64,000 nucleotides of DNA from Bacteroidota bacterium (GCA_020161535.1 JAIUNW010000002.1:186001-250000), one strand, 5' to 3'. Positions 1 to 9,074 are shown, counted from the first letter of the stretch. Program-made: numbers and translations. Notes: generated from the letters alone by a model not told the origin.

Positions 1-36
1 GGCGAGACACAATACGACGATTACAAACCGTTTCAT
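1..36 (-). CDS. N-terminal fragment of a secreted or membrane protein (cut by window edge)
   Basis: Reading the minus strand from an ATG at 36-34 gives MKRFVIVVLCLA before the window ends. A basic residue pair followed by a hydrophobic run is the typical beginning of a signal peptide or membrane anchor. It is divergent from the ABC transporter gene at 228, with 191 bp between them. Nothing more can be said about its function because only 12 codons are present. Confidence 0.5.
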   Translation of the reverse strand, partial: MKRFVIVVLCLA

Positions 37-227
37 AGTAAGTACTTTTTGGGATGATTACGGAATCTGGTTAACTGGCTCCGTTCAGAGGATATGAAAC
101 AGTAGGGATGGAATAAAAAAGAGAAGTATTCGTAGGTATTGTAGTGCCAAGATAAGGCGGGTGTCTGATATTTGCAATATGGTAGTCGCCGATTTATTGT
201 GTAAACGTCGAAAAATAGTAAAAAAAC

Positions 228-1169
228 ATGCAGCCAGTCGTATCTCTACGTGGTTTGGAGAAGTCTTTTAATGGATTTAAGGCGGTCGACGGGCTTGGTT
301 TCGATGTGTACCCGGGCGATATCTATGGGTTTCTCGGCCAGAACGGTGCGGGAAAATCGACCACCCTGCGCATTTTGCTTTCCCTGATCAGGCCCGATGC
401 GGGTGCTGTATCTCTTTTTGGCATGAATCTCCTGCAACACCGTAAGGAATGCCTGCAGAAAGTGGGCGCAGTGATCGAAAAACCCGATGTATATACCTAT
501 TTGTCGGCCTACGACAACCTGGCCATTTTTGCGCGCCTGAACGGCATCCGGCCCCGCCGGCAGCAACTCATGGAACAACTCGATACTGTGGGACTGGCAG
601 ATCGCGCAGCCAGCAAAGTCAAAACATTTTCGCAGGGCATGAAACAGCGTTTAGGCATTGCCGTTGCCCTGGTGCACAACCCGGCCTTGGTAGTACTTGA
701 TGAACCCACCAATGGGCTCGATCCCCAGGGCATCGCCGATATCCGGAACCTGGTATTGCATCTCTGCCGCGAACAAGGCAAAACGGTATTGGTTTCCTCG
801 CACCTGCTGGCTGAAATAGAACAGGTAGCCACCCGCATGATCATTATCGACAAGGGCAAAATGCTGGTGGAAGGCAAAGTGAGCGACCTGTTCGATCCCG
901 CACAATCGCGGGTATTGATCACCGTTAGTGACCCCGTTCGGGCCCGCCAGTTCATCAGCCATCAACCCTGGCAAGCGTACCTGAAAACCGATCAGCCGGG
1001 CGACAACCAGCTGCTGTTTCGCATGCCGAAAGAACAGATACCGGTACTCAACCGCGAGCTGGTAATGGCGGGCATTGATGTGCATGCCATCGACACCACG
1101 CATTCTTTGGAAGCGTATTTTTTATCCATCACAACCGGAAAACAACATGTGGCCGATTTTACGCATTGA
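228..1169 (+). CDS. ABC transporter ATP-binding protein (ABC-2 type exporter)
   Basis: Cytoplasmic ATPase that powers an ABC-2 exporter. The 313-residue protein has Walker A GQNGAGKST (about residues 37-45), a signature loop FSQGMKQR (134-141) and Walker B LVVLDEP (154-160) followed by TNGLDP. This order and the variant signature are typical of the CcmA/NatA/bacitracin-type subfamily, which normally pairs with a six-helix permease. The next gene overlaps it by 23 bp and encodes such a permease, so the two should be translationally coupled. The substrate cannot be read from the sequence. The start is an ATG after an A-rich stretch; no strong Shine-Dalgarno is visible. Confidence 0.9.
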   Translation: MQPVVSLRGLEKSFNGFKAVDGLGFDVYPGDIYGFLGQNGAGKSTTLRILLSLIRPDAGAVSLFGMNLLQHRKECLQKVGAVIEKPDVYTYLSAYDNLAIFARLNGIRPRRQQLMEQLDTVGLADRAASKVKTFSQGMKQRLGIAVALVHNPALVVLDEPTNGLDPQGIADIRNLVLHLCREQGKTVLVSSHLLAEIEQVATRMIIIDKGKMLVEGKVSDLFDPAQSRVLITVSDPVRARQFISHQPWQAYLKTDQPGDNQLLFRMPKEQIPVLNRELVMAGIDVHAIDTTHSLEAYFLSITTGKQHVADFTH

Positions 1170-1986
1170 ATTGTTCAAGATTTTCAGCCGGCCTCGTACC
1201 TATATCAGTTTCGTAGCCATCACGGTCATCGTAGCGCTGATACAACTGGCCCTGTATGTGGATGGCAAGAATTATATCCAGTTTGGTATGCAGTCGCTCA
1301 CACAGGGCTTCGACATTGAGGGAAATGTATTGAACGGCTACCTGGTTTGTTTTATCATACTGCAGACCCTGCTGATACATGTGCCATTGCTGATTGCGCT
1401 GGTGGCGGGCGATGCCATTGCCGGCGAAGCCAATATGGGCACGCTGCGCATCCTGCTGACCCGACCCGTGGGCCGGGTAGAATTGCTGCTGGCAAAATTT
1501 GCTGCCAGCCTGGTCTACACTTTACTGTTATTGGTGTGGATGGCGCTGCTGGCTTTGTTTTTATCGCTGTTTATTTTTGGCAAGGGCGACTTAATGATAT
1601 TGAAGTCGGAAGAAGTGGTGGTACTGGCACAGAACGATGTATTCTGGCGATATGGATGGGCGTTTTTGTTTGCGTCGCTTTCTATGGTGATGGTGGCAGC
1701 ACTGGCTTTTCTCTTGTCGATTTTTGCCGACAACTCAATTGGACCCATTATTACTACCATGAGCATCGTGATACTCTTTACCATTTTGACCACGCTCGAT
1801 ATACCTTTTTTTCAATTGCTGCGGCCCTGGCTCTTCACCACGCATATGTTGGGCTGGAAAGCATTTTTTGACGACCCGATTCCCTGGCAAGCTGTTTCGC
1901 AGTCGGCCGCGATTTTGCTGTTGCATATTCTATTTTTCGCAATACTCGGTGCCTGGGTTTTTAAACGAAAAGATATTTTGTCCTGA
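1147..1986 (+). CDS. ABC-2 type transporter permease
   Basis: Inner-membrane partner of the preceding ATPase. I start it at ATG 1147 (MWPILRIEL), which gives 279 residues beginning with the amphipathic LRIELFKIFSRPRTY segment typical of ABC-2 permeases; the upstream in-frame ATG at 1075 would add 24 poorly matching residues. Several hydrophobic segments are visible, including one near residues 20-40 and a final one ending in the short charged tail FKRKDILS. The motif GDAIAGEANMGTLRILLTRP is characteristic of this family. The gene overlaps the ATPase gene and is followed after 1 bp by the LolA-like gene, so the three probably form one operon. Confidence 0.88.
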   Translation: MWPILRIELFKIFSRPRTYISFVAITVIVALIQLALYVDGKNYIQFGMQSLTQGFDIEGNVLNGYLVCFIILQTLLIHVPLLIALVAGDAIAGEANMGTLRILLTRPVGRVELLLAKFAASLVYTLLLLVWMALLALFLSLFIFGKGDLMILKSEEVVVLAQNDVFWRYGWAFLFASLSMVMVAALAFLLSIFADNSIGPIITTMSIVILFTILTTLDIPFFQLLRPWLFTTHMLGWKAFFDDPIPWQAVSQSAAILLLHILFFAILGAWVFKRKDILS

Positions 1987-1987
1987 T

Positions 1988-2677
1988 ATGAGAAAGTTAT
2001 TGATGTTGTTTTTGATGGGTATTGGCCCGGTAGCTGCCTGGTCGCAGGATGCAGATAAGCTCTTGCAGCAGGTGAAAAACAAACTGGCGCTGGTAAAAGA
2101 CTATGTGGCGGAAGGCAGTATGAAAACCGATATTCCCTTTGTGAAAATGGCCGATGCCAACGTGGTTGTGTATTTCCGCCAACCCGATCAGTTTCGGGTG
2201 CAACGCGCCAATGGCATCAGCATCCTGCCCAAGGGTGGTGTACAAGGCAGTTTGCACACGATCTTATCCAACAAATCATTTACGCCGGTTGCGGCCGGTA
2301 ATACCAATATGGATGGAAAATACCTCGCGGTGATAAAATTGTTACCCGTTGATGAAAAATCAGAAATCGTATTGATCACCTTGTATGTAGACGAAAAAAC
2401 GGCCCTGGTTTGGCATACCAGCAGCACCACACGTAACAACGGTACCTACGAAACCAAACTCCAATATGGAAAGTATGCGTCGATGGGCCTGCCCGACCAG
2501 GTGCAGTTTATTTTCAATACCACTGAATTCAAGTTGCCCAAGGCTATGTCGGTCGAATACGAAACCGGGAAAACCGCCAAACCGGCCACTGCCGCCAAAG
2601 ACAATAAGGGCCGTATAACGATCAGCTATAAACGCTATACGGTGAATAAGGGCATTCCCAACGATATTTTCAAATAA
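1988..2677 (+). CDS. LolA-like outer-membrane lipoprotein carrier family protein
   Basis: Probably periplasmic. From ATG 1988 the 229-residue product begins with a signal peptide (MRKLLMLFLMGIGPVAAWSQ) and continues DADKLLQQVKNKLALVKDY, which resembles the start of LolA/DUF4292-like proteins that bind acyl chains in a half-barrel. The body is rich in alternating beta-type segments such as VVVYFRQPDQFRV. It starts 1 bp after the permease stop and ends tail-to-tail against pdxA with no gap. A role together with the ABC exporter is inferred from position only. Canonical LolA function is not assured because LolA paralogs are common in Bacteroidota. Confidence 0.6.
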   Translation: MRKLLMLFLMGIGPVAAWSQDADKLLQQVKNKLALVKDYVAEGSMKTDIPFVKMADANVVVYFRQPDQFRVQRANGISILPKGGVQGSLHTILSNKSFTPVAAGNTNMDGKYLAVIKLLPVDEKSEIVLITLYVDEKTALVWHTSSTTRNNGTYETKLQYGKYASMGLPDQVQFIFNTTEFKLPKAMSVEYETGKTAKPATAAKDNKGRITISYKRYTVNKGIPNDIFK

Positions 2678-3778
2678 TCAGTCGAGGTCAATTCTTTCGT
2701 CAACCGCGTTGGCCAGCATCCGGTTGCTGACTTTCTTCATGGGATTGCGACGGTTGTCGGCAAACTCTTCGCGTTGGCGAATGATGTCCACGCAGGTGAA
2801 AATGGCACCGAGCAGGGAGGTTTCATCTGCGCGGTTTTTGCCGGCGATATCGAAGGCCGTTCCATGATCGGGAGAGGTTCTGATCACCGGCAATCCGGCC
2901 GTAAAATTAGCGCTATTGCCCTGGGCAAGCGATTTGAACGGAATCAGTCCCTGGTCGTGGTACATGGCCAATACGGCATCAAAACGTTCGTGGTAACCAC
3001 GGGCGAAAAAGGCATCGGCCGGGAAAGGACCCTGTACAATGCTATTGCCCTGTTGTTTGAATTCTTTGATGGCTGGTTTGATAAAATCCTGTTCTTCGGT
3101 GCCAATCAGGCCCTCATCGCCCGCATGCGGGTTGAGTCCCAGTACGGCAATTTTAGGTTTATCGATGCCGAAATCTTTGCGCAGACTGTCTTCTACCAAT
3201 CGCAGCTTGGCCAGGATGTTTTGTTTTGTCACAAAAGGCGCGATGGCTGACACCGGAATATGTTCGGTCAACAGGGCCACGCGCATGTTTTCAGCCACCA
3301 TAAACATCAGCACTTCCCGCGCGCCGAATACGGCCTGGAAAAAAGGCGTATGGCCGGTATAGGGAAAGGCATCGCCCTGGGTATTTTTTTTATGGATGGG
3401 CGCTGTTACGAGCCCGTGGATATGTTTGTCTTTCAAAGCTTCGGTGGCAATGGTCAGCGACAACAAACCATATTTGCCGCCGGTATCGGTGAGTTGTCCC
3501 GGCTGGATCTGTACGTCGTCTTCCCAGCAGTTGAACACATTTACCTGGCGGTAGTTAACGCGGGAAAAATCTTTTATCTGTTGGTAATTGATATTGAGGT
3601 CGGGCATTGTTTTGCGGTAGAAATTGATCGCTTTGTTCGATGCAAAAACAATGGGCGAGCAGATCTCCAGCAATTTGGTATTGGCCAGTGTTTTCAAAAT
3701 AATTTCCAGGCCGATGCCATTGAGGTCGCCGCAACTGATGCCGATGATCGGTTTATTCGTATCTGTAGCTTGGTTCAT
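2678..3778 (-). CDS. pdxA: 4-hydroxythreonine-4-phosphate dehydrogenase
   Basis: Oxidises 4-phosphohydroxy-L-threonine in the DXP-dependent pathway of pyridoxal phosphate synthesis; cytoplasmic, divalent-metal and NAD dependent. The 366-residue protein opens with IIGISCGDLNGIGLEI and contains the family's metal-binding histidine regions, GHTPFFQAVFG in the first half and AMYHDQGLIPFKSL plus RTSPDHGTAFDIAG in the second half. Length is slightly above the 330 typical of enterobacterial PdxA, which is common in Bacteroidota. Start is the ATG at 3778. It is divergent from rsmA, with 47 bp between, so the two share a promoter region; pdxA next to ksgA/rsmA is a recurrent bacterial pairing. Confidence 0.95.
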   Translation of the reverse strand: MNQATDTNKPIIGISCGDLNGIGLEIILKTLANTKLLEICSPIVFASNKAINFYRKTMPDLNINYQQIKDFSRVNYRQVNVFNCWEDDVQIQPGQLTDTGGKYGLLSLTIATEALKDKHIHGLVTAPIHKKNTQGDAFPYTGHTPFFQAVFGAREVLMFMVAENMRVALLTEHIPVSAIAPFVTKQNILAKLRLVEDSLRKDFGIDKPKIAVLGLNPHAGDEGLIGTEEQDFIKPAIKEFKQQGNSIVQGPFPADAFFARGYHERFDAVLAMYHDQGLIPFKSLAQGNSANFTAGLPVIRTSPDHGTAFDIAGKNRADETSLLGAIFTCVDIIRQREEFADNRRNPMKKVSNRMLANAVDERIDLD

Positions 3779-3825
3779 GATACAGTTTGGTGTGAGGGGG
3801 TAAATTTACGCGTAATTTCGCAGCC

Positions 3826-4578
3826 ATGTATACGCTGAAAAAATCATTGGGCCAGCATTTTCTGCGCGATGAGCGGTATTGCGACCAGATTGTGCAGGCG
3901 CTGACCGCACATCCATTTCAGCGATTGCTGGAAGTGGGCCCCGGTGGCGGTGCCCTAACCAAGCACCTGCTGGCCCTGCCGGAGATCGATTTCAAAGCGG
4001 TGGAGCTGGACGAAGAGAAGATCGGTTACCTTGAGAAAATCTATCCCGCGATGAGCGGAAAACTGATTCACCACAGTTTTTTAGACATGGAAAAACCCTT
4101 TCCAGCACCATTTACTGTGGTGGGCAATTTCCCCTATAATATTTCAACACAGATACTTTTTAAAGTACTCGATTGGGGCGATCAGGTGGAGGCCGTGGTA
4201 GGCATGTTTCAAAAGGAAGTGGCAGAAAGAGTGGCGGCCGGCCCGGGAAGCAAAACCTATGGGGTGATCAGCGTGCTGGTGCAAGCCTTTTATGCGGTGG
4301 ACTATTTATTTGATGTGCCCCCCGAAGCGTTCCAGCCACCACCAAAAGTAATGAGTGGGGTGATCAGGTTGTTGCCGGTAAAGCCGCCCACTATGCGAAG
4401 CCATGCAGCGTTTAGGTTGCTGGTGAAAACAGCGTTTAACCAACGCCGTAAGACACTGCGAAATGCGGTGCGGGGATTGTTCAAGCCCGAAATATTGGCC
4501 GATCCGTTGTTTGATCAACGGGCCGAACGCTTATCGGTAGCTGATTTTGCCGCGCTAACTTTTAAAATGAATGGATGA
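3826..4578 (+). CDS. rsmA: 16S rRNA dimethyladenosine transferase
   Basis: Transfers four methyl groups from SAM to two adjacent adenines near the 3' end of 16S rRNA during small-subunit maturation. The 250-residue protein has the hallmark start [15 protein letters not shown] motif [16 protein letters not shown], the acidic loop VELDEEK, motif [12 protein letters not shown] and the C-terminal [11 protein letters not shown]. These are the expected KsgA/RsmA features at normal length. The ATG is only about 5 bp downstream of a TAATTTCG (3813-3820) that resembles the Bacteroidota -7 element, so the mRNA may have a very short or no leader. The last codon overlaps the next gene by 4 bp (ATGA). Confidence 0.96.
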   Translation: MYTLKKSLGQHFLRDERYCDQIVQALTAHPFQRLLEVGPGGGALTKHLLALPEIDFKAVELDEEKIGYLEKIYPAMSGKLIHHSFLDMEKPFPAPFTVVGNFPYNISTQILFKVLDWGDQVEAVVGMFQKEVAERVAAGPGSKTYGVISVLVQAFYAVDYLFDVPPEAFQPPPKVMSGVIRLLPVKPPTMRSHAAFRLLVKTAFNQRRKTLRNAVRGLFKPEILADPLFDQRAERLSVADFAALTFKMNG

Positions 4579-5504
4579 AACCAATAGCATTGATCACCGC
4601 CAAAGTGCATCCCTGGCTGATAGAAAAACTGGAGAGCAGGGGCTGGGAAGTGGCGTACCAGCCCGAGATCAGTTACGATGATATGTTGCATGTGTTGCCA
4701 GAGGTATCGGGACTGATCATCACCACTCGCTTGCCGGTCAATAAACGCGCCATCGACCAGGCGGCCAAACTAAAATGGATCGGCCGGCTGGGCAGTGGGA
4801 TGGAGTTGGTAGATGTTGCGTATGCCGAAAGCAAGGGGATAATTTGTGTGAGCAGTCCCGAGGGCAATCGCAATGCCGTTGCCGAACATGAATTGGGTTT
4901 GTTGTTATCACTGCTGAATAAAATCAATTCTGCCGCCGCCGAAGTGCGCGCGGGGCAGTGGATTCGCGAAGCCAACCGGGCAACGGAACTAACCGGCAAA
5001 ACCGTGGGTATCATTGGTTATGGCAACACGGGTAGCGCCTTCGCCCGTTTGCTGGCGCCCTTTGACGTAACGGTGCTGGCGTACGACAAATATCTTTTCG
5101 GGTTTGCAAATGGTTATGTGCGCGAAGCGGCGCCTGAGCAATTGTTCCGCTATGCCGATGTGATCAGTTTGCATGTGCCGCTGACCGAGGAAACCCGCCA
5201 CCTGGCAAACGATTCGTTTTTTGCGCAGATGGGGCGCCAACCGGTATTCCTGAATACGAGTCGCGGGAAAGTGCACGACACGTCGGCCGTGATCCGGGCA
5301 TTGGAAACCGGTAAGATCAGGGCAGCCGGACTGGATGTGTTGGAGAATGAAAAACTGGACAGCTATACGGCTGCGGAGAGAGAACAATTGAACTGGTTGA
5401 CTGCACAGCACAATGTGATTGTGACGCCTCATATAGCCGGCTATAGCCACGAGGCCTACCTGAAAATGGCCGAGGTGGTGATGGAGAAACTGGGACTGAA
5501 GTAA
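4575..5504 (+). CDS. D-isomer-specific 2-hydroxyacid dehydrogenase (phosphoglycerate dehydrogenase-like)
   Basis: NAD-dependent dehydrogenase of the D-2-hydroxyacid family, 309 residues. Visible features are the substrate-domain region with [13 protein letters not shown], the Rossmann motif [20 protein letters not shown], then the catalytic Arg region NTSRGKVHD, the acidic GLDVLENE and the histidine of TPHIAGYS. This set covers the Arg-Glu-His triad. It lacks the C-terminal ACT domain of long SerA types, so it may act as 3-phosphoglycerate dehydrogenase in serine synthesis or on another 2-oxoacid. It overlaps rsmA by 4 bp and should be coupled to it. Confidence 0.85.
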   Translation: MKPIALITAKVHPWLIEKLESRGWEVAYQPEISYDDMLHVLPEVSGLIITTRLPVNKRAIDQAAKLKWIGRLGSGMELVDVAYAESKGIICVSSPEGNRNAVAEHELGLLLSLLNKINSAAAEVRAGQWIREANRATELTGKTVGIIGYGNTGSAFARLLAPFDVTVLAYDKYLFGFANGYVREAAPEQLFRYADVISLHVPLTEETRHLANDSFFAQMGRQPVFLNTSRGKVHDTSAVIRALETGKIRAAGLDVLENEKLDSYTAAEREQLNWLTAQHNVIVTPHIAGYSHEAYLKMAEVVMEKLGLK

Positions 5505-5581
5505 AAATGAGCTTTGGTTTAAAGCTTTGTTAATTAAGCATCTACGAATCAAAAACACGCGAAAGGCCTGTTTTTATTCTG

Positions 5582-5612
5582 TTTGACATTCAAGCCTTTT
5601 CCCCTATCTTTG
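5582..5612 (+). promoter_or_regulatory. Bacteroidota sigma-ABfr-type promoter of greA
   Basis: TTTG at 5582-5585 and TATCTTTG at 5605-5612 are separated by 19 bp, an exact match to the -33 TTTG / -7 TAnnTTTG arrangement known for the primary sigma factor of Bacteroidota. Transcription would start about 7 bp downstream and leave a leader of about 75 nt before greA. Confidence 0.75.
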
Positions 5613-5692
5613 GTAACATTAATAAGTGCAACGCTTTCGCGCAAGCTGAAGGCGTTGTTCTTTTTTTTTACTTTTTAACCAAGGAGGTTAAC

Positions 5693-6166
5693 ATGAGCGA
5701 CGTAATGTATGTAACCAAAGAAACCCTTGAACAAATGAAGGCCGAACTTCATCACATGAAGGCGGTGGAGCGACCTGCAGCGTCAAGGGCAATTGCTGAA
5801 GCCCGCGAAAAGGGTGATTTGAGAGAGAACGCCGAATACGATGCGGCCAAAGAGTCGCAGGGTATACTGGAAGCCAAGATCAAGAAAATGGAATCAGACC
5901 TGGCCAATGCCAGGATATTGGGTACCGATGACATCGATACCAGCAAAGTGTCGATCCTCACCAAGGTGACGGTGACCAATGTGACTACTAAAAAATCAAT
6001 GACCTACCAGATCGTTTCTGAAAAAGAAGCCGACTTGAAATCGGGTAAAATATCGGTGACCTCGCCCATTGGCCAGGGACTATTGGGCAAGGAAGTGGGC
6101 CAGGTAGCAGAAGTAAAAGCACCCGCCGGCATGCTGAAATTCAAAATTGACAATATCAGTGCATAA
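5693..6166 (+). CDS. greA: Transcription elongation factor GreA
   Basis: Rescues backtracked RNA polymerase by stimulating transcript cleavage through the secondary channel. The 157-residue protein shows the N-terminal coiled coil with AIAEAREKGDLRENAEYDAA (tip acidic residues) and a C-terminal FKBP-like domain with SPIGQGLLGKEVGQVAEVKAP. Length matches the family. A strong AAGGAGG at 5681-5687, 5 bp before the ATG, supports the start and is unusual for Bacteroidota, where Shine-Dalgarno sites are often weak. The gene is monocistronic by appearance: own promoter upstream and a large inverted repeat downstream. Confidence 0.96.
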   Translation: MSDVMYVTKETLEQMKAELHHMKAVERPAASRAIAEAREKGDLRENAEYDAAKESQGILEAKIKKMESDLANARILGTDDIDTSKVSILTKVTVTNVTTKKSMTYQIVSEKEADLKSGKISVTSPIGQGLLGKEVGQVAEVKAPAGMLKFKIDNISA

Positions 6167-6172
6167 GCAAGA

Positions 6173-6251
6173 GTTTAAGGTTTAAGGTTTAAAGTTTAAG
6201 GTTGCTGCCGCGGGTGAAACCACCTTAAACTTTGGACATTAAACCTTAAAC
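6173..6251. repeat. 30-bp imperfect inverted repeat between greA and the HIT gene
   Basis: Arms 6173-6202 and 6222-6251 are complementary apart from a central block of up to five mismatches, around a 19-nt loop. The arms are built of repeated GTTTAAGG/TTTAAAG units. It can act as a terminator or mRNA-stabilising hairpin for greA, or be a dispersed extragenic palindrome. Confidence 0.7.
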
Positions 6252-6263
6252 ATTTCCAGTCAA

Positions 6264-6659
6264 ATGACAATTTTTACGCGTATCATAAATGGCGACATTC
6301 CGTCGTATAAGATTGCAGAGAACGATAAGTTTTATGCATTCCTGGATATTTTTCCGATGGTGCTGGGGCATGTATTGGTAGTGCCGAAAATTGAGGTGGA
6401 CAAATTTTTTGATGTACCCGATACCTTTCTGGCCGAGATATTGGTTTTTGCCAAACCAATCAGCCAGGCGATTGAAAAAGCTTTTCCCTGTGCGCGCGTG
6501 GGTTGTGAAGTGATTGGCCTGGAAGTGCCGCATGCCCATTTGCACCTGGTGCCGATACAGGATACCGACGACCTCAACTTCACCCGACCCAAATTGTCGC
6601 TATCGCCCGAAGAATTGAAAGCGGTGCAGGCAAAAATTCTACAGCACCTGCGGTTTTAA
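6264..6659 (+). CDS. HIT family nucleotide-binding protein
   Basis: A 131-residue histidine-triad hydrolase that probably acts on nucleoside phosphoramidates or dinucleotide polyphosphates. It begins TIFTRIINGDIPSYKIAEND and contains the family signature as VPHAHLHLVPI near residue 91-101, giving the His-x-His-x-His triad where the middle His is the nucleophile. The KIAENDKFYAFLDIFPMVLGHVLVVPK segment is typical of the Hint/HinT branch. It follows the extragenic hairpin and runs convergent to ruvC with about 40 bp between them. Confidence 0.92.
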   Translation: MTIFTRIINGDIPSYKIAENDKFYAFLDIFPMVLGHVLVVPKIEVDKFFDVPDTFLAEILVFAKPISQAIEKAFPCARVGCEVIGLEVPHAHLHLVPIQDTDDLNFTRPKLSLSPEELKAVQAKILQHLRF

Positions 6660-6700
6660 TATTGGAGATCCTTCCTGGTTGGGGTTTAGTTGCAGCGATT

Positions 6701-7270
6701 TTATTGGCGAATGCGATCGGCATTCATTCTTACAAAATCTTCCCACGACGAAGCAGCTTTTCCCGCTGGAATTTTAATGGGGCTGCGGGTATGGTAATAG
6801 TGACAGATGGCCACGGCCAGCGCATCAGAAGCATCGAGGTATTCGGGCACTTCCTGGATAGGGACAATGCGCTGTAACATTTGCCAGACCTGGATTTTGT
6901 CGGCATTGCCGTTGCCAGTGATCGATTGTTTGATTTTCTTCGGCGAGTATTCGCATACTTCGAGACCCGCCTGGATGGCAGCAGCAATGGCAACGCCCTG
7001 GGCCCTGCCAAGCTTTAGCATACTCTGCACGTTTTTACCAAAAAAAGGCGCTTCAATCGCGAAGGTATCAGGCCTGTATTCACGTATGATTTCTGTTACT
7101 GTGCGGTGGATCAATTCCAGCCGGCTGTGCTGGTCTTTTTTGGGATTGAGCTTCAGCACATTCATGTGCAATAGGGAAAGCGATTGTCCGTTTACCAGTA
7201 ATACCCCATAACCCATTACGATGGTGCCGGGGTCAATGCCCAGAATTATTTTGGAAGCGTGTAACGACAA
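6701..7270 (-). CDS. ruvC: Holliday junction endodeoxyribonuclease RuvC
   Basis: Resolves Holliday junctions during recombinational repair with RuvAB. Catalytic acidic residues are visible in IILGIDPGTIVMGYG, FAIEAPFFGKN and YLDASDALAVAICH, matching the Asp-Glu-Asp-Asp tetrad. No ATG lies upstream of the GIDPG motif. I choose the TTG at 7270 (LSLHASKIILG), which gives 189 residues and leaves 19 bp to the divergent gene; a second TTG at 7324 would add 18 hydrophobic residues not expected for RuvC and would overlap the neighbour. The exact start therefore remains uncertain. Confidence 0.9.
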   Translation of the reverse strand: MSLHASKIILGIDPGTIVMGYGVLLVNGQSLSLLHMNVLKLNPKKDQHSRLELIHRTVTEIIREYRPDTFAIEAPFFGKNVQSMLKLGRAQGVAIAAAIQAGLEVCEYSPKKIKQSITGNGNADKIQVWQMLQRIVPIQEVPEYLDASDALAVAICHYYHTRSPIKIPAGKAASSWEDFVRMNADRIRQ

Positions 7271-7289
7271 GACCTTATTTTTAACCGGG

Positions 7290-8267
7290 ATGTTCAGCAA
7301 CAAAAGTATTAAAATCTTTCTCAACTACTGGCTCGGCCCGGTGCTGTTCATCTGGTTAACGGTGGCCCTTTGGCAGCAGATCAAACAACAGGAAGACCTG
7401 CCACAGGCCTGGCTACACATCCGCGCGGTATTGTTCTCCTCACAAGTTTGGCAATTAGTACTGGTGGCCTGTTTGATGGTAGTGAACTGGAGCATCGAGG
7501 CACGAAAATGGCAATTGCTGATGCAACCGGTGCAGGCCTTATCGTTTATGCAGTGCCTGAAGGCGGTGTTGGCCGGCGTTGCTTTTGCGGTGAACACACC
7601 CAATCGAATCGGTGAATATGGGGGTCGAATGCTTTATTTGCCCGAAGGCAAACGGCTGGATTCGATTCCGTTGACGGTACTGGGCAGTTTTTCGCAATTG
7701 CTGGTCACCTTAAGCGCGGGTACCATCGGGTTGTGGTTATTGTATGCCGGACGGCTGGGATTTAATTTGCCCGCAACCTGGCATGCAAATGATTTGTGGC
7801 TCGGCGTTTTATGTTGGTTGATGACAACCATATCGGCGGTTTCGTTGTTGGTATACCTGCGTATCAGTTGGGTACTGCACCTGATACCGAAATTACCTTC
7901 GTGGGCGGCCACCGATGTGCCGGTTAGAATTTTGTTAAGAGTCGTTGGTTGGTCGGTGTTACGGTATGTAGTTTTTTTGTTTCAGTATATCTTACTGCTA
8001 CAATTGTTTGGTGTAACGGAGAATTGGTTTGCAGCGATCTGGTTGGTGAGTTTGCAATTCCTGGTATTGGCGATTGTGCCCACCATTGCGCTGGCCGACC
8101 TCGGTATCAGGGGAAAGCTGGCACTTGAATTGTTTGGTTGGATTGGATCAAATTCATTGGGCATAGTAACCACCAGCACCGTGGTCTGGTTTATTAACCT
8201 GGTATTGCCGGCGCTGGCAGGTGCGATACTTATCTTTCGAATAAGGATATTTGCCAGGTCAACTTAG
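7290..8267 (+). CDS. Lysylphosphatidylglycerol synthase TM-region / UPF0104-type flippase-like membrane protein
   Basis: Predicted polytopic inner-membrane protein of 325 residues from ATG 7290 (MFSNKSIKIF). Several hydrophobic segments are spread along its length, with the family-like features NWSIEARKWQLLMQPVQ and GVAFAVNTPNRIGEYGGR. In the known family these residues sit in the membrane domain shared with MprF, and the YbhN/UPF0104 members are suspected lipid flippases. No catalytic MprF domain follows, so lysine transfer is not expected. The gene is divergent from ruvC and is followed after 12 bp by the DUF3108 gene, which suggests co-transcription. Function is a family-level guess. Confidence 0.75.
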   Translation: MFSNKSIKIFLNYWLGPVLFIWLTVALWQQIKQQEDLPQAWLHIRAVLFSSQVWQLVLVACLMVVNWSIEARKWQLLMQPVQALSFMQCLKAVLAGVAFAVNTPNRIGEYGGRMLYLPEGKRLDSIPLTVLGSFSQLLVTLSAGTIGLWLLYAGRLGFNLPATWHANDLWLGVLCWLMTTISAVSLLVYLRISWVLHLIPKLPSWAATDVPVRILLRVVGWSVLRYVVFLFQYILLLQLFGVTENWFAAIWLVSLQFLVLAIVPTIALADLGIRGKLALELFGWIGSNSLGIVTTSTVVWFINLVLPALAGAILIFRIRIFARST

Positions 8268-8279
8268 AAAACCCTTGTG

Positions 8280-9074
8280 ATGAAAAAAAGGTTGCTCGTA
8301 TTTCTTGTATTGCTGCTGTTGGTTGTTCGCCTGGATGCCGGCGATGAATTTTGCGGTATCCGCAACACGGCTTTTAAGCAATCAGAATCCATCAACTTTA
8401 AAGTGTTTTATACCCTGGCCGGCATGTATATCGGTGCCGGTGAGGCCAACTTTACCGCTACGCTCGAAAAGCTGAATGATGTGCCCGTTTATCACCTGGT
8501 GGGCGATGGTAAGACCTACAGTTTCTACGATAGTTTTTTCAAAGTGCGCGACCGGTACGAATCTTATATTGATACCGCTTCGTTGCAGCCCTATAAATTC
8601 ATTCGCAATATTTATGAAGGCGGGTATAAAAAATACCAAACAGTGGCTTTTGACCATATAGGTAACCGGGCTGTAACGAACGAAGGCATTTTTCCCGTTC
8701 CGAATTGTGTGCAAGACGTGATCAGCGCCATCTATTATGCGCGCAATATTGATTTCAGCAAATACAAGGTGAACGACAAGATACCGTTTGCCATGTTCCT
8801 CGACAACGAAACCTATAATCTCTACATCCGCTACCTGGGCAAGGAAACCATCAAAACCAAGTACGGTAAGTTTAAAGCCATCAAGTTCAAACCCCTGCTG
8901 GTGAAAGGAACCATTTTTGAAGGTGGTGAAAAAATGGAAGTGTGGGTAAGCGATGATGGCAACAAAATTCCACTTCGCATTGAAAGCCCCATCAGCGTAG
9001 GTAGTGTGAAAGTAGATATGATGGATTACAAAAACCTGCGGTACCCGCTCAGCTCGCTGATAAGTGTTCGATAG
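8280..9074 (+). CDS. DUF3108 domain-containing exported protein
   Basis: A 264-residue protein with signal peptide (MKKRLLVFLVLLLLVVRLDA). After ESINFKVFYTLAGMYIGAGEA it follows the DUF3108 pattern: a beta-rich body, DSFFKVRDRYESYID, and the closing block EVWVSDDGNKIPLRIESPISVGSVKVDM. DUF3108 proteins are periplasmic and of unknown role. I start at the ATG at 8280 rather than the GTG at 8277. It lies 12 bp after the flippase-like gene, and its 3' end overlaps the convergent metallo-hydrolase gene by 26 bp. Confidence 0.8.
   Translation: MKKRLLVFLVLLLLVVRLDAGDEFCGIRNTAFKQSESINFKVFYTLAGMYIGAGEANFTATLEKLNDVPVYHLVGDGKTYSFYDSFFKVRDRYESYIDTASLQPYKFIRNIYEGGYKKYQTVAFDHIGNRAVTNEGIFPVPNCVQDVISAIYYARNIDFSKYKVNDKIPFAMFLDNETYNLYIRYLGKETIKTKYGKFKAIKFKPLLVKGTIFEGGEKMEVWVSDDGNKIPLRIESPISVGSVKVDMMDYKNLRYPLSSLISVR

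Noticed and set aside
246..1103. Long antisense ORFs opposite the ABC ATPase gene, and similar shadows opposite pdxA, leuS, treA and the primases
   Set aside because: They are frame shadows of strongly supported genes, with no recognisable domains or start context.
5505..5581. Possible terminator after the 2-hydroxyacid dehydrogenase (AAAAACA and TGTTTTT around 5549-5573)
   Set aside because: The arms are only 7 bp of A/T-rich pairs with a mismatched centre, too weak to call.
7271..7324. Upstream TTG start for ruvC at 7324
   Set aside because: It would add an 18-residue hydrophobic leader foreign to RuvC and overlap the divergent membrane-protein gene.
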